A DNA stretch of 64,000 nt from Odontocerum albicorne (taxonomy: Eukaryota; Arthropoda; Insecta; Trichoptera; Odontoceridae), in NCBI GenBank assembly GCA_949825065.1, contig OX463841.1:21992078-22056077 (forward strand), in the 5' to 3' direction. Of the stretch, positions 46,600 to 58,380 are shown piece by piece. The position numbers and the translations under genes were made by a program. The stretch's first letter is position 1, and every line of letters begins with the position of its first letter. The notes beneath the pieces were generated by a model that was not told where the DNA came from, did not search any database, and was given only the letters and a program-made list of their open reading frames with translations.

Positions 46600-47420
46600 G
46601 ATCGTACGTTCGTAAAAAAATGATTTAGTCATGCTTTGATTTCCTTGAGAGTGAAGGGACGGTTTTGCTATGCGGACACCGCATAGGAGCGTGAAAAGGA
46701 TAGCGGTGGCACTGATAGGTCAGATACCACACAGAATGCCTTGAAAGATTAAGGGATTTATCAATTTTTTCATAAAAAATAGAAAAAGCTGTAAAACTAT
46801 CCCTGGTCGCCAAAAGTTCAGAATTGCTAATTGATCCGAACCGAAGGAAGTTCAACGTTTAGCTGAATGGAGTTCCTCCCTATTTTGATAGGCTCTACTT
46901 TCCTAACTGCGGATTGATCACGATGCCCACGATGCCTACATTTCAACATGGCGAAGAGACTAAATCAAATGATAAACAAATGTTGAAGAAATTACTGTGG
47001 TCAGTGAGGATTCGAGAAGTCGAGTAGTTACTCATTCAGCTCGATGATTGTTTAAATAAATGTAAAACGAACATATAAAAGAGATAATAAAAGACAATTT
47101 CAAAGATGAATTACTACTTGAGTCATTTTTAAAGTTCAAGTTGTGCAATATACATGTATGAAAGGTCAACGAACATGAGGAAGAGCCCCAAACCCAAAGC
47201 ACTGAACTAACCAAGTGAATGAAGCATCATGACTGCCTTTAACTGCTGCTCTTACAATAGGGATGGATGCAGAGGAGTCCTCCATGGCTATCAAGGGCGT
47301 CAAAAGCTCAATCATGATCTCATTTTTTTTAACTATCGTGGATTTACATTTATAGTTGCAAAAGTGGAAGTACCTGTCCGTTATTGTCACGATTTATTTT
47401 ACGAGTATGTGCAATAAAAC
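46600..47420. other. Unidentified region with weak coding-like frames
   Basis: Minus-strand frames at 46625-46855 (76 codons) and 47166-47390 (74 codons) have fairly protein-like composition, for example A-S-I-P-I-V-R-A-A-V-K-G-S-H-D. No family is recognised. The plus strand is also open at 47229-47417. They might be relics of an old mobile element. Confidence 0.25.
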
Positions 47421-48322
47421 TCTAAAAAATCTCTACGATTAAAGCTCGAATTCACAGTCTGGTCTAAATACTAATTTCTAAACTTAAAATATCGTGATTC
47501 GTATTCTCAGAATCAGGTCTCATGCACTTCAAACTTTAAAGTGAGGTAATGAAATCACGCGACTTCTTTATTTAAGGATGTACGAAAAAAAGTTATGAAA
47601 TTTAACTATAAATATTAATAATATCTTCAATAAAAGAAAAATATCTACTGTTATGGTTACATATGAATTCGGGCGTAAGTGCCGTAAGTCCTAAGTTCGG
47701 TTCTGAATATTAACGACACTTACGAGTATCACTGTTAATAGTGAATACATATCAGTCGTATTCATAATAATATTGGTGGGCGTGATTAGGTTGTGTAGTT
47801 GGAAAGGAAAACCGTTTTTCGCTAAATAATTCATTTGTATGTTAAATAATCAATATATTATAATGTTTTGTCAAATTATTGATTCATTCATAACACTTAA
47901 TATTTATCCGTATCAATATGCCTGTCTAGTAAGTAATAACACGAATCGCTCAAGTTTAATATCAAGCAACAAATTTGTTGATTTTGCATCAATGAATGAA
48001 CATCATAAGCTGAAATTAGTGTCTTGTCCTCTAAAATATTCATAAATTGAAATTTTTTTTCAAAATATTTAAGTATTATTATTTTTTTTGCTTTCTTATT
48101 CAGATAAATAAGATAATTTTCATGTTAATGCAAATAATTATTTTGATATTGAAGATGCATCAGTGTCGATAAAGTATTTACTGCATAATATTGTTGTAAA
48201 TACAAATATAAATCAACAGTATAGATTTTAAATTTTATTTTTCGTATTTCCTTTATGTAAAATAAAATGAACAGTTTTAATCATGTGTTTTTAAAATGAA
48301 GCTTGAACTATATCATAATTAC
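47421..48322. other. Unassigned AT-rich DNA
   Basis: Nothing recognised. Confidence 0.3.
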
Positions 48323-48433
48323 CTCTATCATTTTTCTGTTCCATTTGATGAGAGAGCCTAGGACTGGGATGCATGGAGCCTCCCCAAAGCCCCCGACAGT
48401 AGCCTCCCAATTGAAGGCCCCCAACATTATTAC
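48323..48433 (-). other. Candidate small exon, possibly 5' sens exon
   Basis: A 111-bp GC-rich block on the minus strand is bounded by a strong acceptor (TTTTTTTTCAG) and a donor (GAG/GTAATT) within very AT-rich DNA. Two frames are open. In the frame with phase 1 at both ends it reads N-V-G-G-L-Q-L-G-G-Y, then M-H-P-S-P-R-L-S-H-Q-M-E-Q-K. Its last base would complete the split codon at the start of the sens large exon (phase 1), giving Glu then [10 protein letters not shown]. It is 25 kb upstream of that exon. The phase match has a one-in-three chance of being accidental. It could also belong to another transcript or be a chance GC-rich element. Confidence 0.35.
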
Positions 48434-49016
48434 CTGAAAAAAAAGTAATATAAAATAAAACCTACCCATAAAGATTGGACTTAAAATTAGCATATCAAGT
48501 ATTAGCATATAAAAACCTAATGTAACATAGAAGAAAACAAAATGAAACGAGTATAAATAAATATAGCACTGGTTAAGATTGAATAAAATATAAGATTGGT
48601 TGAAGTATTATACGAGTGAAGCTAATGGTATGGACAAATATAAAATCATAGGCGGATGTGGCGCCGGCGCAAGCAATTTGGTCCATAAGAAGATTGAGGA
48701 TGCAATAAATTTCGAACATGACCATCGCAACTGATTGTAAGACAACAAAATCACAGCGTTCGTAATGATTATAATTCTACCTAACGAATTTCGATACTTG
48801 GAAACATTGAGAATGTATTATATTTTCAGACTTCACTGGAAAATGAAATATAATTGTGGGTTTTAAAAAAAATATATTACTATTCCAAAGATGCCATTAG
48901 TTTGCGTCATCTATGCGAATCAGGTATTCAACTCAACGATGATGGGTGTAGATCTAGTTAGTAATGTAATAGTGTAAGAAAAATAGTAACTTTAACTAAA
49001 GTCTTTGGGGATTATA

Positions 49017-50310
49017 ATACATCGATCAATAAGTCTCGGGACTAACCCACAGATGGCCCCTCTAATAACAAATCCATACCATTCTCAGTTAGTACAAACT
49101 TTTAGAAGTTACGTGTCAAACTTTCATGACATTCCGACATTGTGTCATTGAGTTACAGTGGTTTTAGTGACGCTACTTTTGCTATTTTCAAAACAATGGA
49201 AAAAACCGAATTTCGTGTGTTGATAAAACATTGATTTTTAATGAGAAAAAATACCGTTCAAACTCAGCGATGGCTTGAAAAGTGTTATCCGGGCTCTGCT
49301 CCGTCGAAAACAACCATTTGTCGGTGGTATGCTGATTTCAAACGTAGTCGTACATACACAAATGATGCTGAACGCTCTGGTCGTCCAAATGAGGCTGTTA
49401 TACCAGAAAACATAAAAAAAAACCCTCAAAATCGTGATGGAAAATCGCAAAGTAAAGTTGCGTGACATAGCTGACATTCTGAAGATATCATTTGGTAGTG
49501 TTTACACTATTTTGCATGAACATTTGGTCATGAAAAAGCTTTTTTCGAAATGGGTGCCGCGTTTGCTCACAATGGAATAGAAACAACAACGCATCGATGA
49601 TTCAGAGCGCTGTTTGGCACTGTTTACGCAAAATAAACAGGATTTTTTGCATCGGTATGTGACAATGGATGAAACTTGGATCCATCACTATACTCCGGAA
49701 TCAAATCGGCAGTCAGCTAAGTGGAGAGCAGCCGGTGAAAGTCGTCCGAAGCGACCAAAAACTCAACAGTCGGCTGGGAAGGTTATGGCCTCCGTATTTT
49801 GGGATGCACATGGTATAATATTCATCGATCACCTTGAAAAGGGAAAAACCATCAATAGTGAATATAATATAGCGTTATTGGAGCGTTTGAAGGCAGAAAT
49901 TGCAAAAAAACGGCCCCATATGAAGAAGAAAAAAGTTCTCTTTCATCAGGACAATGCACCGTGTCACAAGTCGATGGTAACGATGGCCAAATTGCATGAG
50001 TTGAACTTCGAATTGGTTTCGCACCCACCGTATTCTCCAGATTTGGCCCCCAGCGACTATTGACTGTTCGCAGACCTCAAAAAGATGCTCCAGGGAAAGA
50101 GATTTGGCTCCAATGAAGAAGTGATTGCCGAAACTAACGCCTATTTTGAAACCAAAGATAAATCGTTCTACACGGCTGGCATAGAAAAGTTAGGAAAGCG
50201 TTGGAATGAATGTATGGCTCTTGAAAGAGACTGTGTTGATGAATAAAGAAGAATTTTGGCAAACAAATGTTGTTTTAGTAGTTAGTCCCGGGCCTTATTG
50301 ATCGATGTGT
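49017..50310 (+). mobile_element. irritans/Himar-like mariner element (1294 bp)
   Basis: The ends read ATACATCGATCAATAAG and, in reverse, ACACATCGATCAATAAG, continuing to CGGGACTAAC. They are flanked by TA at 49015-49016 and 50311-50312. Length is normal for a complete mariner. Its transposase is very similar in motif content to the irritans subfamily but is broken in at least four places. Confidence 0.93.
49196..50246 (+). pseudogene. mariner transposase (DD34D), inactivated
   Basis: Starts M-E-K-T-E-F-R-V-L-I-K-H and stops at TGA 49232-49234. The helix-turn-helix part resumes at 49241 (T-I-C-R-W-Y-A-D-F-K-R). One extra A in the nine-A run at 49414-49422 then shifts the frame. Further breaks are a TAG at 49578-49580 and a TGA at 50061-50063, the latter directly after the third catalytic Asp. 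All three catalytic Asp are legible: V-T-M-D-E-T-W, F-H-Q-D-N-A-P-C-H, and S-P-D-L-A-P-S-D. The last two are separated by 34 residues (DD34D). The longest open part is 149 codons (49614-50063). The last codon is at 50244-50246. Confidence 0.93.
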
Positions 50311-51139
50311 TATATAAATTAATTTTGTACTGACAATGATCCAATTTAGATTTTTTAAGTACTTAAATTGTAACGTATAATTTATAGTACGACATAAATT
50401 ATAAATTATGAAACGTTTCTATTTTGGAATACTCGTAGTACATTATACTCGTATATTTACATTTAATTACTTAATTTTTTTCACAGAAAAGTTTTTCAAT
50501 AAAGTATTTCGCCCTAGTTTTGTCTTTTTATCACCAAGTCAAATTATTTTTCTTATTAAACGTTGAATTATACGGAATAAAACCTCACATTGCTTGTTGA
50601 TTAGTTATTGATAATGAAACTTGTCAGGTAAAAGAGTGGTGCCAGTTATATTTCCTGTGCTCGTACGCAGTGTACGTCAAAATTGCGCGTTTCAAAACTT
50701 TCTGATTTCTTTGTGGTGGCCTGTTTCAATACCACAGCAAAGTATGAAGAATATATAGCAACGCTTAATTCGCATACGTTAGTCGTGATTGAAATCCTTG
50801 TTGCAGAGGAGATCTTGGATTTTGAAGAATCAACTTAGTGCCATCTCCCTTCATACTTTAATCTCTCGCGACTGGTGCCATTGATCATTCAGCCAACATT
50901 CCAGATCGTTATATGGTTAGTCTTGTTCAACAATTTTCCTGTTTATATTAAGACGTTCCCTTTGTTTATCTTTTTTTTACTCACAACAATCTTAAATTTA
51001 GCCTTTGATATGTTCATTCTTTAGCCTTAAGTGTTAAACTTCTTATATTACAAAGTAATATACAATCAATATTATTTCAGAGTGTCAAGCTTCCTTCAGC
51101 GATTGAGTCATACTATGTAGGAAGATATTATGTTTGGTC
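50311..51139. other. Unassigned DNA
   Basis: Nothing recognised. Confidence 0.3.
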
Positions 51140-51345
51140 CTGCACCGCACGAGTAAGTAGGTACACGTCCTGATACGGGAGTTTGTTGACAGCAGCAGGA
51201 AGTGACGTCAGTGATGAGGCGCCGCTCAATTACTGTTGCGGCGAGGGACCCTTTGACCCCATTGATACTTTTCTCTGCTCCGAATTGTCTTGCTCTCCTA
51301 ACTTGACATAGACGCTGATGGCGTGCTCTACGGAACTCTCTTTTT
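51140..51345. other. Candidate regulatory island with a TGACGTCA site
   Basis: GC-richer block with a palindromic TGACGTCA at 51203-51210 and no ORF or repeat family match. Confidence 0.3.
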
Positions 51346-51486
51346 TAGTTAAATCGACAGTTACTTGTGTGGGACGATAATTTCTAATTAAAACTCAATC
51401 ATGTCAGAAAGTAGATTTATTGAGATTAGTATGAATGAGATCACATGTTAATACATCTGCTGTTATTCTTCTTCTTTCGTATGGTA

Positions 51487-51640
51487 TCCTTCATCATATT
51501 GAAGAGCGTGACAGGAACAAAATATTTTTTCTGGTCCCAGTAATCGATGATTCGGGTTTAGGCCCACTAAGGAGGCTCATAACTCACGGTTCATCAGTGT
51601 AATGTTAGCAATACTACCGCATTTGGGAAATATTCAGAAA
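51487..51640 (-). mobile_element. SINE family B copy
   Basis: Shares CATATTGAAGAGC.TG, then AGTAATCGATGATTCGGGTT, then CTCACGGTTCATCA, with the other family B copies. The right end is cut. Confidence 0.6.
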
Positions 51641-51761
51641 TTTCTCGTAAATTGTGATAATAAAATATTCTTTGATAGAAAATTTGTAAAATATTGTTTT
51701 AAAAACTATTTGCTAAAAAATATTGAAATAATTGGTTCATTATAGATTAGGGTGTAATTAG

Positions 51762-51890
51762 GATGTGGGCTGAAAAACATCTGATGTCCTCGAGGCCAGG
51801 CTCGTCCTATATTGGTGGGGTGTATCTCAGATGGGGGGATTTTATGGGATGATCCCAGATATTTTGATTCTCTTTTATGTATTTTCTGCT
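51762..51890. repeat. Dispersed repeat D, copy 2
   Basis: Matches 37595-37690: GATGTGGGCTGAAAAACATC, then TCTCAGATGGGGGGAT, then ATTCTCTTTTATGTATTTTC. No coding content is recognised. Confidence 0.6.
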
Positions 51891-52490
51891 ATTTATCTGG
51901 AGATATAAATATGTGCGATTTCGTAATGTATTTATATACATGTATATACATACGATGTTGCTATCAATAAACATATATTTATTTAAATTTAATTTTAGTT
52001 ATGACTTATTTTATGCAAAAAAATATCATATAAGGGATATACTCGTATATATACATTATAGTTTCAATTTATTTCTAATAAAGAATCGTTACGGCAATAG
52101 AAGTCGATTGGTTTTAAGAAATCAAAATGGTCAAACTCATAATAAGGTGATGACGAATTCTGACGCTGTAGATAATTAACGTTTCCGTTTAAGGTCAATC
52201 GATGGTCTGGCGCTTTTCCCTTACGCCATTTATTGGGTATAAATTGGGCGAGGGTGTCACCTCCAGTAGAGACCTGGGGTCGAGCCATTCTCACTAATCA
52301 CGATGAATTAAACCGATTGGTGATGGTGAAATAACCATTTGCTTAAGTGATGACAGTTGTTTCCGGTATTTTTTACGTATCTCTCTTACAATTCTAGGGT
52401 TCATTAATCAATAAAAAATATCATAAAGCAGTTTTCCGAGTTTCGATATATTATTGAATAATATTTGTAAAATCTACATTCCTTAGTGTG

Positions 52491-52694
52491 CTGTATTGTA
52501 TTACACTTTCGTTGTATACATTACAACTTGGTGGGTTTATTGCTATGTGGTAATCTCTTATAATAATCACAACAAATAAGTATTTAGTGAAAACAAGACA
52601 GGAACATTTTTTAATACATCTGAGTAACAATGGGAAACGAACCCGCAACTCCGGGTTGTAAGACAAGATTCTTACTAATTAGACCACGGAGATC
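52491..52694 (-). mobile_element. SINE family A copy
   Basis: Full-length in reverse: tail TTACACTTTCGTTGTATACA, body with ATTGCTATGTGGTAAT, B box in reverse GGGAAACGAACCCGCAAC, head ATTAGACCACGGAGATC. Confidence 0.8.
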
Positions 52695-53094
52695 TTATAA
52701 TTTAAGTTTTTTAAATATTTTACGTTTGCGTGTCACTTTAGGTATTATTCGTTTAACTTCATGTAAACTTTTAGATAATAATATATTGTATATTATTTCT
52801 ATACTTCAACCTTAAATGTAATACCTAGATTTTTCAATTCGTTGTCAATACCTAAGGCTGAATCCCAAACAGTCGATAAATAAATTGAAAAAACTATGAA
52901 CAGTTTTGTGCCAAATGTTTTATTTTTCAAAGTAGTCTATTTTTGAGGTTCGTTCGTTATTGTTTGTCTTGGATCCAAAGTAACTATAAAATGACTTTAA
53001 TTTGGAATAATCTTAGATTACATCTAGTATTTCTCAAATGACGACATCTTAAAATTTCTATCGGTTAGTCACTAAGGTGAGTACATAACAGGTC

Positions 53095-53405
53095 TTAACA
53101 ATAAGCACGTGCAGGTTGTAAGGCTATGAGCAAATCTGTCATCCTTGGTCCGGATGAGTGGTGCGTATCCACTTAATCTAAGTTAATTTGGTCAATCGAT
53201 GGACCACAGTCGAGCCGGGCGGCCGCCCGCGCCCTGCTACCTACCGTCCAGTGCCCGGCACGGGTGGTCTGGCCGCACAAAACAATTACCAGCAATCAGG
53301 CGGATTATACCGATGCGATGATGAGACCGGCTGCCGATGATCGGTTAATGTCGTCTTATATTTGTTTACTTTATGCAGCCGCTTGCGCAAGTCTCCGTAG
53401 AAATT
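53095..53405. other. Strongly GC-rich single-copy island
   Basis: The 53210-53280 core (CGGGCGGCCGCCCGCGCCC) is the most GC-rich non-repetitive stretch of the window, apart from the sens large exon and the CCGCA microsatellite. No ORF of length and no repeat match. The flanks hold homeodomain-type cores (CTAAGTTAATTTGG, CGGTTAATGTCG). This suggests a CpG-rich regulatory element. Confidence 0.35.
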
Positions 53406-53587
53406 ACTTTACAGTCACTTTATTAGTGCTAAGAAATTGATGGTGCAAGTTTGTTAAACTCTTGAATTTCAATAAATTATTAATCTATCAATCTTATAAT
53501 TTTTTTTAAATTTCATTTATTATTTTTTTACATAACAAATAAATATATAAGAATAACAAAACATCAGTTTAATTGGTTATGCGTGGA

Positions 53588-53640
53588 ATATCTGGCGGGC
53601 ATATTGCTGTACAGCAATTTCTTCCAACCAACCAGCTTAT
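53588..53640 (-). mobile_element. SINE family A body fragment
   Basis: Only the hairpin-proximal body remains (GGCGGGCATATTGCTGTACA, then TTCTTCCAACCAACCAG). Confidence 0.6.
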
Positions 53641-54499
53641 CTTGGGTATATCAAATTGTTTAAAACCGTAGGAGATTTTACAAAAAAAATATTAGTTTAA
53701 ATCTAAGTGATAAAACAAATAAATGGCCAATCTCTAAACGATATTGGTGAAAGTGGAGGAAAGGAATTCCTTGAAGGATAAGTAAGGGAAACAAAGGAAA
53801 ATTAGGATGAAAGGATATTCTGAGAATTTTTTTTTTCAATTTTTCCTTAAACATAAACAAGGTAACTCTCGGATGTCGTTATACAGTCGCGCCAAATGAA
53901 CCGCAAATGAAAATATCTAAAATTAGGTGTGGTGTTTTAGTATGTAAAGGAGTATCTCATTGAACATGTTTCAAAAAGAAAGTGGATATTTTAATTACGA
54001 TTGGTAATTTAAGACGCGCCCAAATAATGTCGACAGAACTCAAAGGACCCTTCTCTCCCTGATTTTAAGCCATTGGAGTTTGTTCTGAAACTCTTACACA
54101 TGGTACTTGTTTAGGTCAAAGATAAATCGGATGCAAACGTATTGGAATCCAACTTATTCAACATATTCTCGTTGACATCCAAATCACATTTCACTGTAAA
54201 CAAATAATGCAAGTATAAGACATTGGTACTCAAGTATTTGATTTAAAACAGGCAGGCAATTATGTATCATATTAAGATAATGTAGAGAAGTAAATATCTC
54301 GCGGCTTAACTCGGAGACATGATTACGCTAACTCAGATTAATATCAATAAGGATTCCCCGATTTTAGACATGTGATGAATACGAAATCATAAAACTATTG
54401 ATTTTATTAGAGAAAAAAACGTTAGAAGGTTTTTGACAAAATACGTTTACTTCCTACGTCAATTGTTTGTGAAAATTCATGAGTAGGCAATTTTCTTTT

Positions 54500-56560
54500 G
54501 ACTACTATGTGATGCAGCAGAGTCTGTCAAAAAGTATCCCAAAAGGTTGCTGAAACTATATCCTTCAATTCCGCCAATTTAATATCAAAGATTTGATTAT
54601 AATCAACGCTGTGGGTCTCCTAAATTAAAATTTCCTTATTGATGTTTCGGAATTATCGAACACGGATTGTATCCCTCGAATTTTTAGGATGGCACGTTTT
54701 ACATCTTGTAGATACGCTATTGTGATGTGAGAACCTCGATGCAGTACATTCGTAATTGAACATTTGTTCAATTGAAGATGTAATGTTAAGATTATGGAGA
54801 CTGTGTGAGGTTCTTGTGTCATGTATTGGATTGAGAGGAGAAAATATGAGATTTTGGGAATGCAAAATATCACAAAGTTTTTTTGATCTTTGGTTTTATT
54901 GAATAAATATGTGTTGAAATCTCCCATTATAAAACAAACAAACTCATTGAAATATTTGATTGAGGGGGGGGGGGGGGGGGCAGTACATAGCCCCCTGGAG
55001 AAGGTTTGATGTTTTTAATTTAAATTTTGTTTAGAAAAATTCTCGATTACCCAAATAACAGAATGACGATAGACTTACAATTGAAAATTCAATGCCATCT
55101 CTTAAGTAAAGTTCAACCCCGCTAGTACCACGACCTATTATATCATTTCGAACTAGCTCGAACCTTGGTTTTGTGTAAAGTTATGAAGATAGTGTGAAGA
55201 GTGCATGCAATGATCAGTAAATGCGGTGACAAAATCTGAATAATGTGCCGGAATACTTCGGGGATTTTTGCGGTTACAAAGAAAGTCTTTCGAATGAGAC
55301 TCAAACTCAGGTTTAAGCAAGTAATAAAGAAGAACTGAATTTTCATTCAAAGAAGGAGAAGGCTGGGTTGAAAAAGGAAATGAATTGAAACTGTAAAAAC
55401 TGTTTTCATCAAATATAGCAAATACGATGAAATATTGTATTTACCTATACAACATATTTAAAAACAATCGAAAATGAGAATTCAAAAAACCTTTTGAAAA
55501 AAATATTTAAAAGTTTGTGTGTCGTAAGATAACAAACATGTCAGAAAAAAGTGTGAAAAAAAATAAATAACTTAAAATTTTCACAGATATCATTACAAAA
55601 ATAACAATATGAAAAAAAAAAAAGAAAATATTCTTGAGCTCTGCGGATAAAATTATTCATGAGAACGCTGATTTGTCAACAAGCTACACAATTCTCCATA
55701 ACCTGTGACAACTATGTAAGGTTAAAAAAAAGGGTTTACATTTTGACGTTTTAGTAAATGTGCATAAGTATCAATCGTGTGAGCACCAAATTTCAAACAT
55801 GTGGAAGAATCGCAACAATGCAGATATCACAATTATATCGAAATTTTTGTCAGTCGAGTCGCTTTTCTGGTTTTTGTAGATGTTGCGGTGATCCGACTCT
55901 CTTTCAACTTATTTAGTTTTCGTTTTAAGATTATGATCACTCTCTCTTAATCGGATCACTATTCTGCCGTCCATAGCCTAGACGGGGAACGGCTGAAACT
56001 TCCATAAGCTTTCTTAAAAAATTCATTCCAGTTTTTAGTTAATGACTCAGTATAAGATCTCAGATCCTTGATTTTTTTTGAGCTGAAAAACTTGTTGTTT
56101 TTGACGTGTGGATACGAATTTCACAAGTATTGGACTTGTGCAGTTTTTGATTCTCCAAAGCGATAGCGTGACAATATAGAGGCACGTTCAAAGCCTACTT
56201 TTTTATTCAGAATACCGAGTGCTATCTCTTTTACAATTTTGTTCTTCGTTTCCTCGCATCTGTAGATAAGAGTTGTGGAGTTCCTTCTCCAGGCTTCTAG
56301 GTTGTCTACTCATTCCTCAAAAGATATAATCTGGCTGAGAACATCTTCCAGGTATTTTTCATTTCATCTCTAAATGGTTGAAACTCAGCTTCTAGTGAGC
56401 TGTCACCACAGCTGTGTCGGACGGAGGCAAGCTTTTTTTCTAATTCATTCATCCACTTCGAACGCCTCCGAGAATTTGGTAATTGTTTCTTTCATTACTG
56501 AATAGTTTTTTTTAAAAAGCTTTGTCGAATTGCTTCTTTTTTTTATAATTTAGCTATTTT
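54500..56560 (-). pseudogene. Decayed LINE: ORF1 plus APE-type endonuclease
   Basis: Read on the minus strand from 56560 downwards, broken frames first give an ORF1-like protein: V-D-N-L-E-A-W-R-R-N, then I-L-N-K-K-V-G, then R-S-Y-T-E-S-L-T-K-N-W, then R-L-W-T-A. That motif order is common in LINE ORF1 proteins of the L1/CR1-like type. Near 55150-55070 follows G-R-G-T-S-G-V-E-L-Y-L-R-D-G-I-E-F, a hallmark of AP-type endonucleases. At 54927 comes M-G-D-F-N-T, the catalytic G-D-F-N motif. It ends with an S-V-F-D-N-S-E-T-S-I-R-K-F linker. A run of 17 G (plus strand 54964-54980) interrupts the domain. No reverse transcriptase is found below 54500, so the 3' part is lost. Many stops show it is old. 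Clade is uncertain (Jockey/CR1-like). Confidence 0.7.
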
Positions 56561-56741
56561 TCCCCATGGATTGACCATATAGAATCACACGTGTCAATTA
56601 AATACTCTCGTTACTGAAAAGAACATTAAAAAAATTGTTTTAGTAATTTTATAATACGAGTAAGTATGTTTACAAATTTAATATCGCTTGGTATCTTTAT
56701 ACTCGTATTTAAATATTCAACAATTTTATGTAAGTAATTAA

Positions 56742-56830
56742 GTGACCTTCATGACCTAGATGGTGGAACACTTGACTTCCATCTGGAGGTTTTGGGTTGG
56801 AAACAAGAGTCTTAGCCTTTTTTGGTCGCA
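56742..56830 (+). mobile_element. SINE family A head fragment
   Basis: Only the tRNA-like part remains: CATGACCTAGATGGTGGAAC, then a decayed B box (TTTTGGGTTGGAAAC). Confidence 0.6.
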
Positions 56831-57263
56831 ACAGGTGTTTTAATATATGTCGAATGGTTTGAAGAAATTTCAACAACACAATAAGGTCAACATAATATAC
56901 TAGGTACATACAAATAAATTGACATGCAATAAAATGCAATAATATTAATTTATTTTTCTTAAGTCATATTGAGTAATCAATATGTATAAAAACACTTATC
57001 TTAACTAAGTAATCTTACACTAGAGATGTCATTAAATGTAAAGATAGCTTCGAGTAATTGAAAGTATATATGAGGGCAGCTCTTACGTAGGGTATTTTAA
57101 GATATAACCAAAATCAGTAGTCGTGTGGAGACAGAAAACGTTTTACGAGAATAGTTCTTATTTTAAACAAAGTTAAAGCAAATAATTGATTACCTAGTTT
57201 TCTTCATTGAGTGTAGTAAATTTTAGTATTATATTTTGTGTTTTTTAATCAAAAAAGGAAAAG
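56831..57263. other. Unassigned AT-rich DNA
   Basis: Nothing recognised. Confidence 0.3.
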
Positions 57264-57479
57264 TTCACTGAGAACCTCTATACTTTAGTCATTCTTTGAA
57301 TACAATGCGAAACGTTTCACTGAGAACCTCTATACTTTAGTCATTCTTTGAATACAATTCGAAACGTTTCACTGAGAACCTCTATACTTTAGTCATTCTT
57401 TGAATACAATGCGAAACGTTTCACTGAGAACCTCTATACTTTAGCCATTCTTTGAATACAATGCGAAACGTTTCACTGA
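57264..57479. repeat. 52-bp minisatellite, four copies plus a part
   Basis: The unit starts TTCACTGAGAACCTCTATAC at 57264, 57316, 57368 and 57420, with a partial fifth at 57472. Only single-base differences are seen. Each unit contains GCGAAACGTTTC, which includes a GAAACGTTTC palindrome. Confidence 0.95.
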
Positions 57480-58089
57480 ATATTAATGTATGCGTGTTCA
57501 GAATGTAAGATACAATGAATGCACACATTGAATTGACAAAGTCAATCAGTGCATGCTTGTTTTGGGATGAACCCTGGTTTTTAAGCGAAGTGTATTAATT
57601 ATTTTTTTAATCCATTTTGAATAGGTAGGTATAGTATTGCAAACATCAGCAGAATACAATGTATCTATATTTTTGGTAGTCAGGGATGTTGAAACATATC
57701 TCAGTCGTTGAATGACAACTAATGTCTTCTATTGTAAAACAGATTTTAACTTCTCTTATTCTGGATGTCAAGTTTTCAATCATTACTATAGATACCACCC
57801 GGTATCTAATACTTCCTCGCAACATGTAGTCTGCCCTATAATCATAACTGAACTGTCCAATTTCACGGCGAAGTTAAGGTTGGATTCATAAAATATTTTT
57901 TAAAGTGCTCATTGTATTCGCTTTAGTAATGCACAATACTACAGTTCGCATAAACATAGGCAAGAATGGAGATGCAAGTGCTTAATACACCTAATTAGGT
58001 CGAGTATCATCGTATCAGACTTACATAGATGTTTTTGTTTTTATATTCCTTATTTCATATGAATATTTGACTGGCATTGATAAAGAGAG
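57480..58089. other. Unassigned DNA
   Basis: A short match to repeat C (GGTATCTAATACTTCCTCGC) lies near 57802. Nothing else is recognised. Confidence 0.35.
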
Positions 58090-58380
58090 TACAAATCAGG
58101 AACAAATCACATTGACAGTTAACACAAGAGTCACACATTAATAAAATTGGCCATCAACTCGCCCAATGTAATGATCAATTGTGTCATGGAACCTCTTGGT
58201 TGTGCTATATTTGAATATGATCAGGTCCCGACCCGCGATCACAATCAATTTGTCCACTCGTATCGACAAGTTTCAGGCTGCGAATCGCTTGTTAAAATGG
58301 CGATTTATATGAATGATGGGCAGTTGATGACCGTGGGATCGGACACTGGGAACTACAGCGACATTACCGCAGGTTAAGAA
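58090..58380. other. Candidate regulatory island or short coding relic
   Basis: A 76-codon plus-strand frame (58147-58377) has balanced composition but no recognisable domain. The DNA is GC-richer than its flanks, matches no repeat here, and is dense in ATCAATT/CAATTTG cores. I favour conserved non-coding DNA over a gene. Confidence 0.3.
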
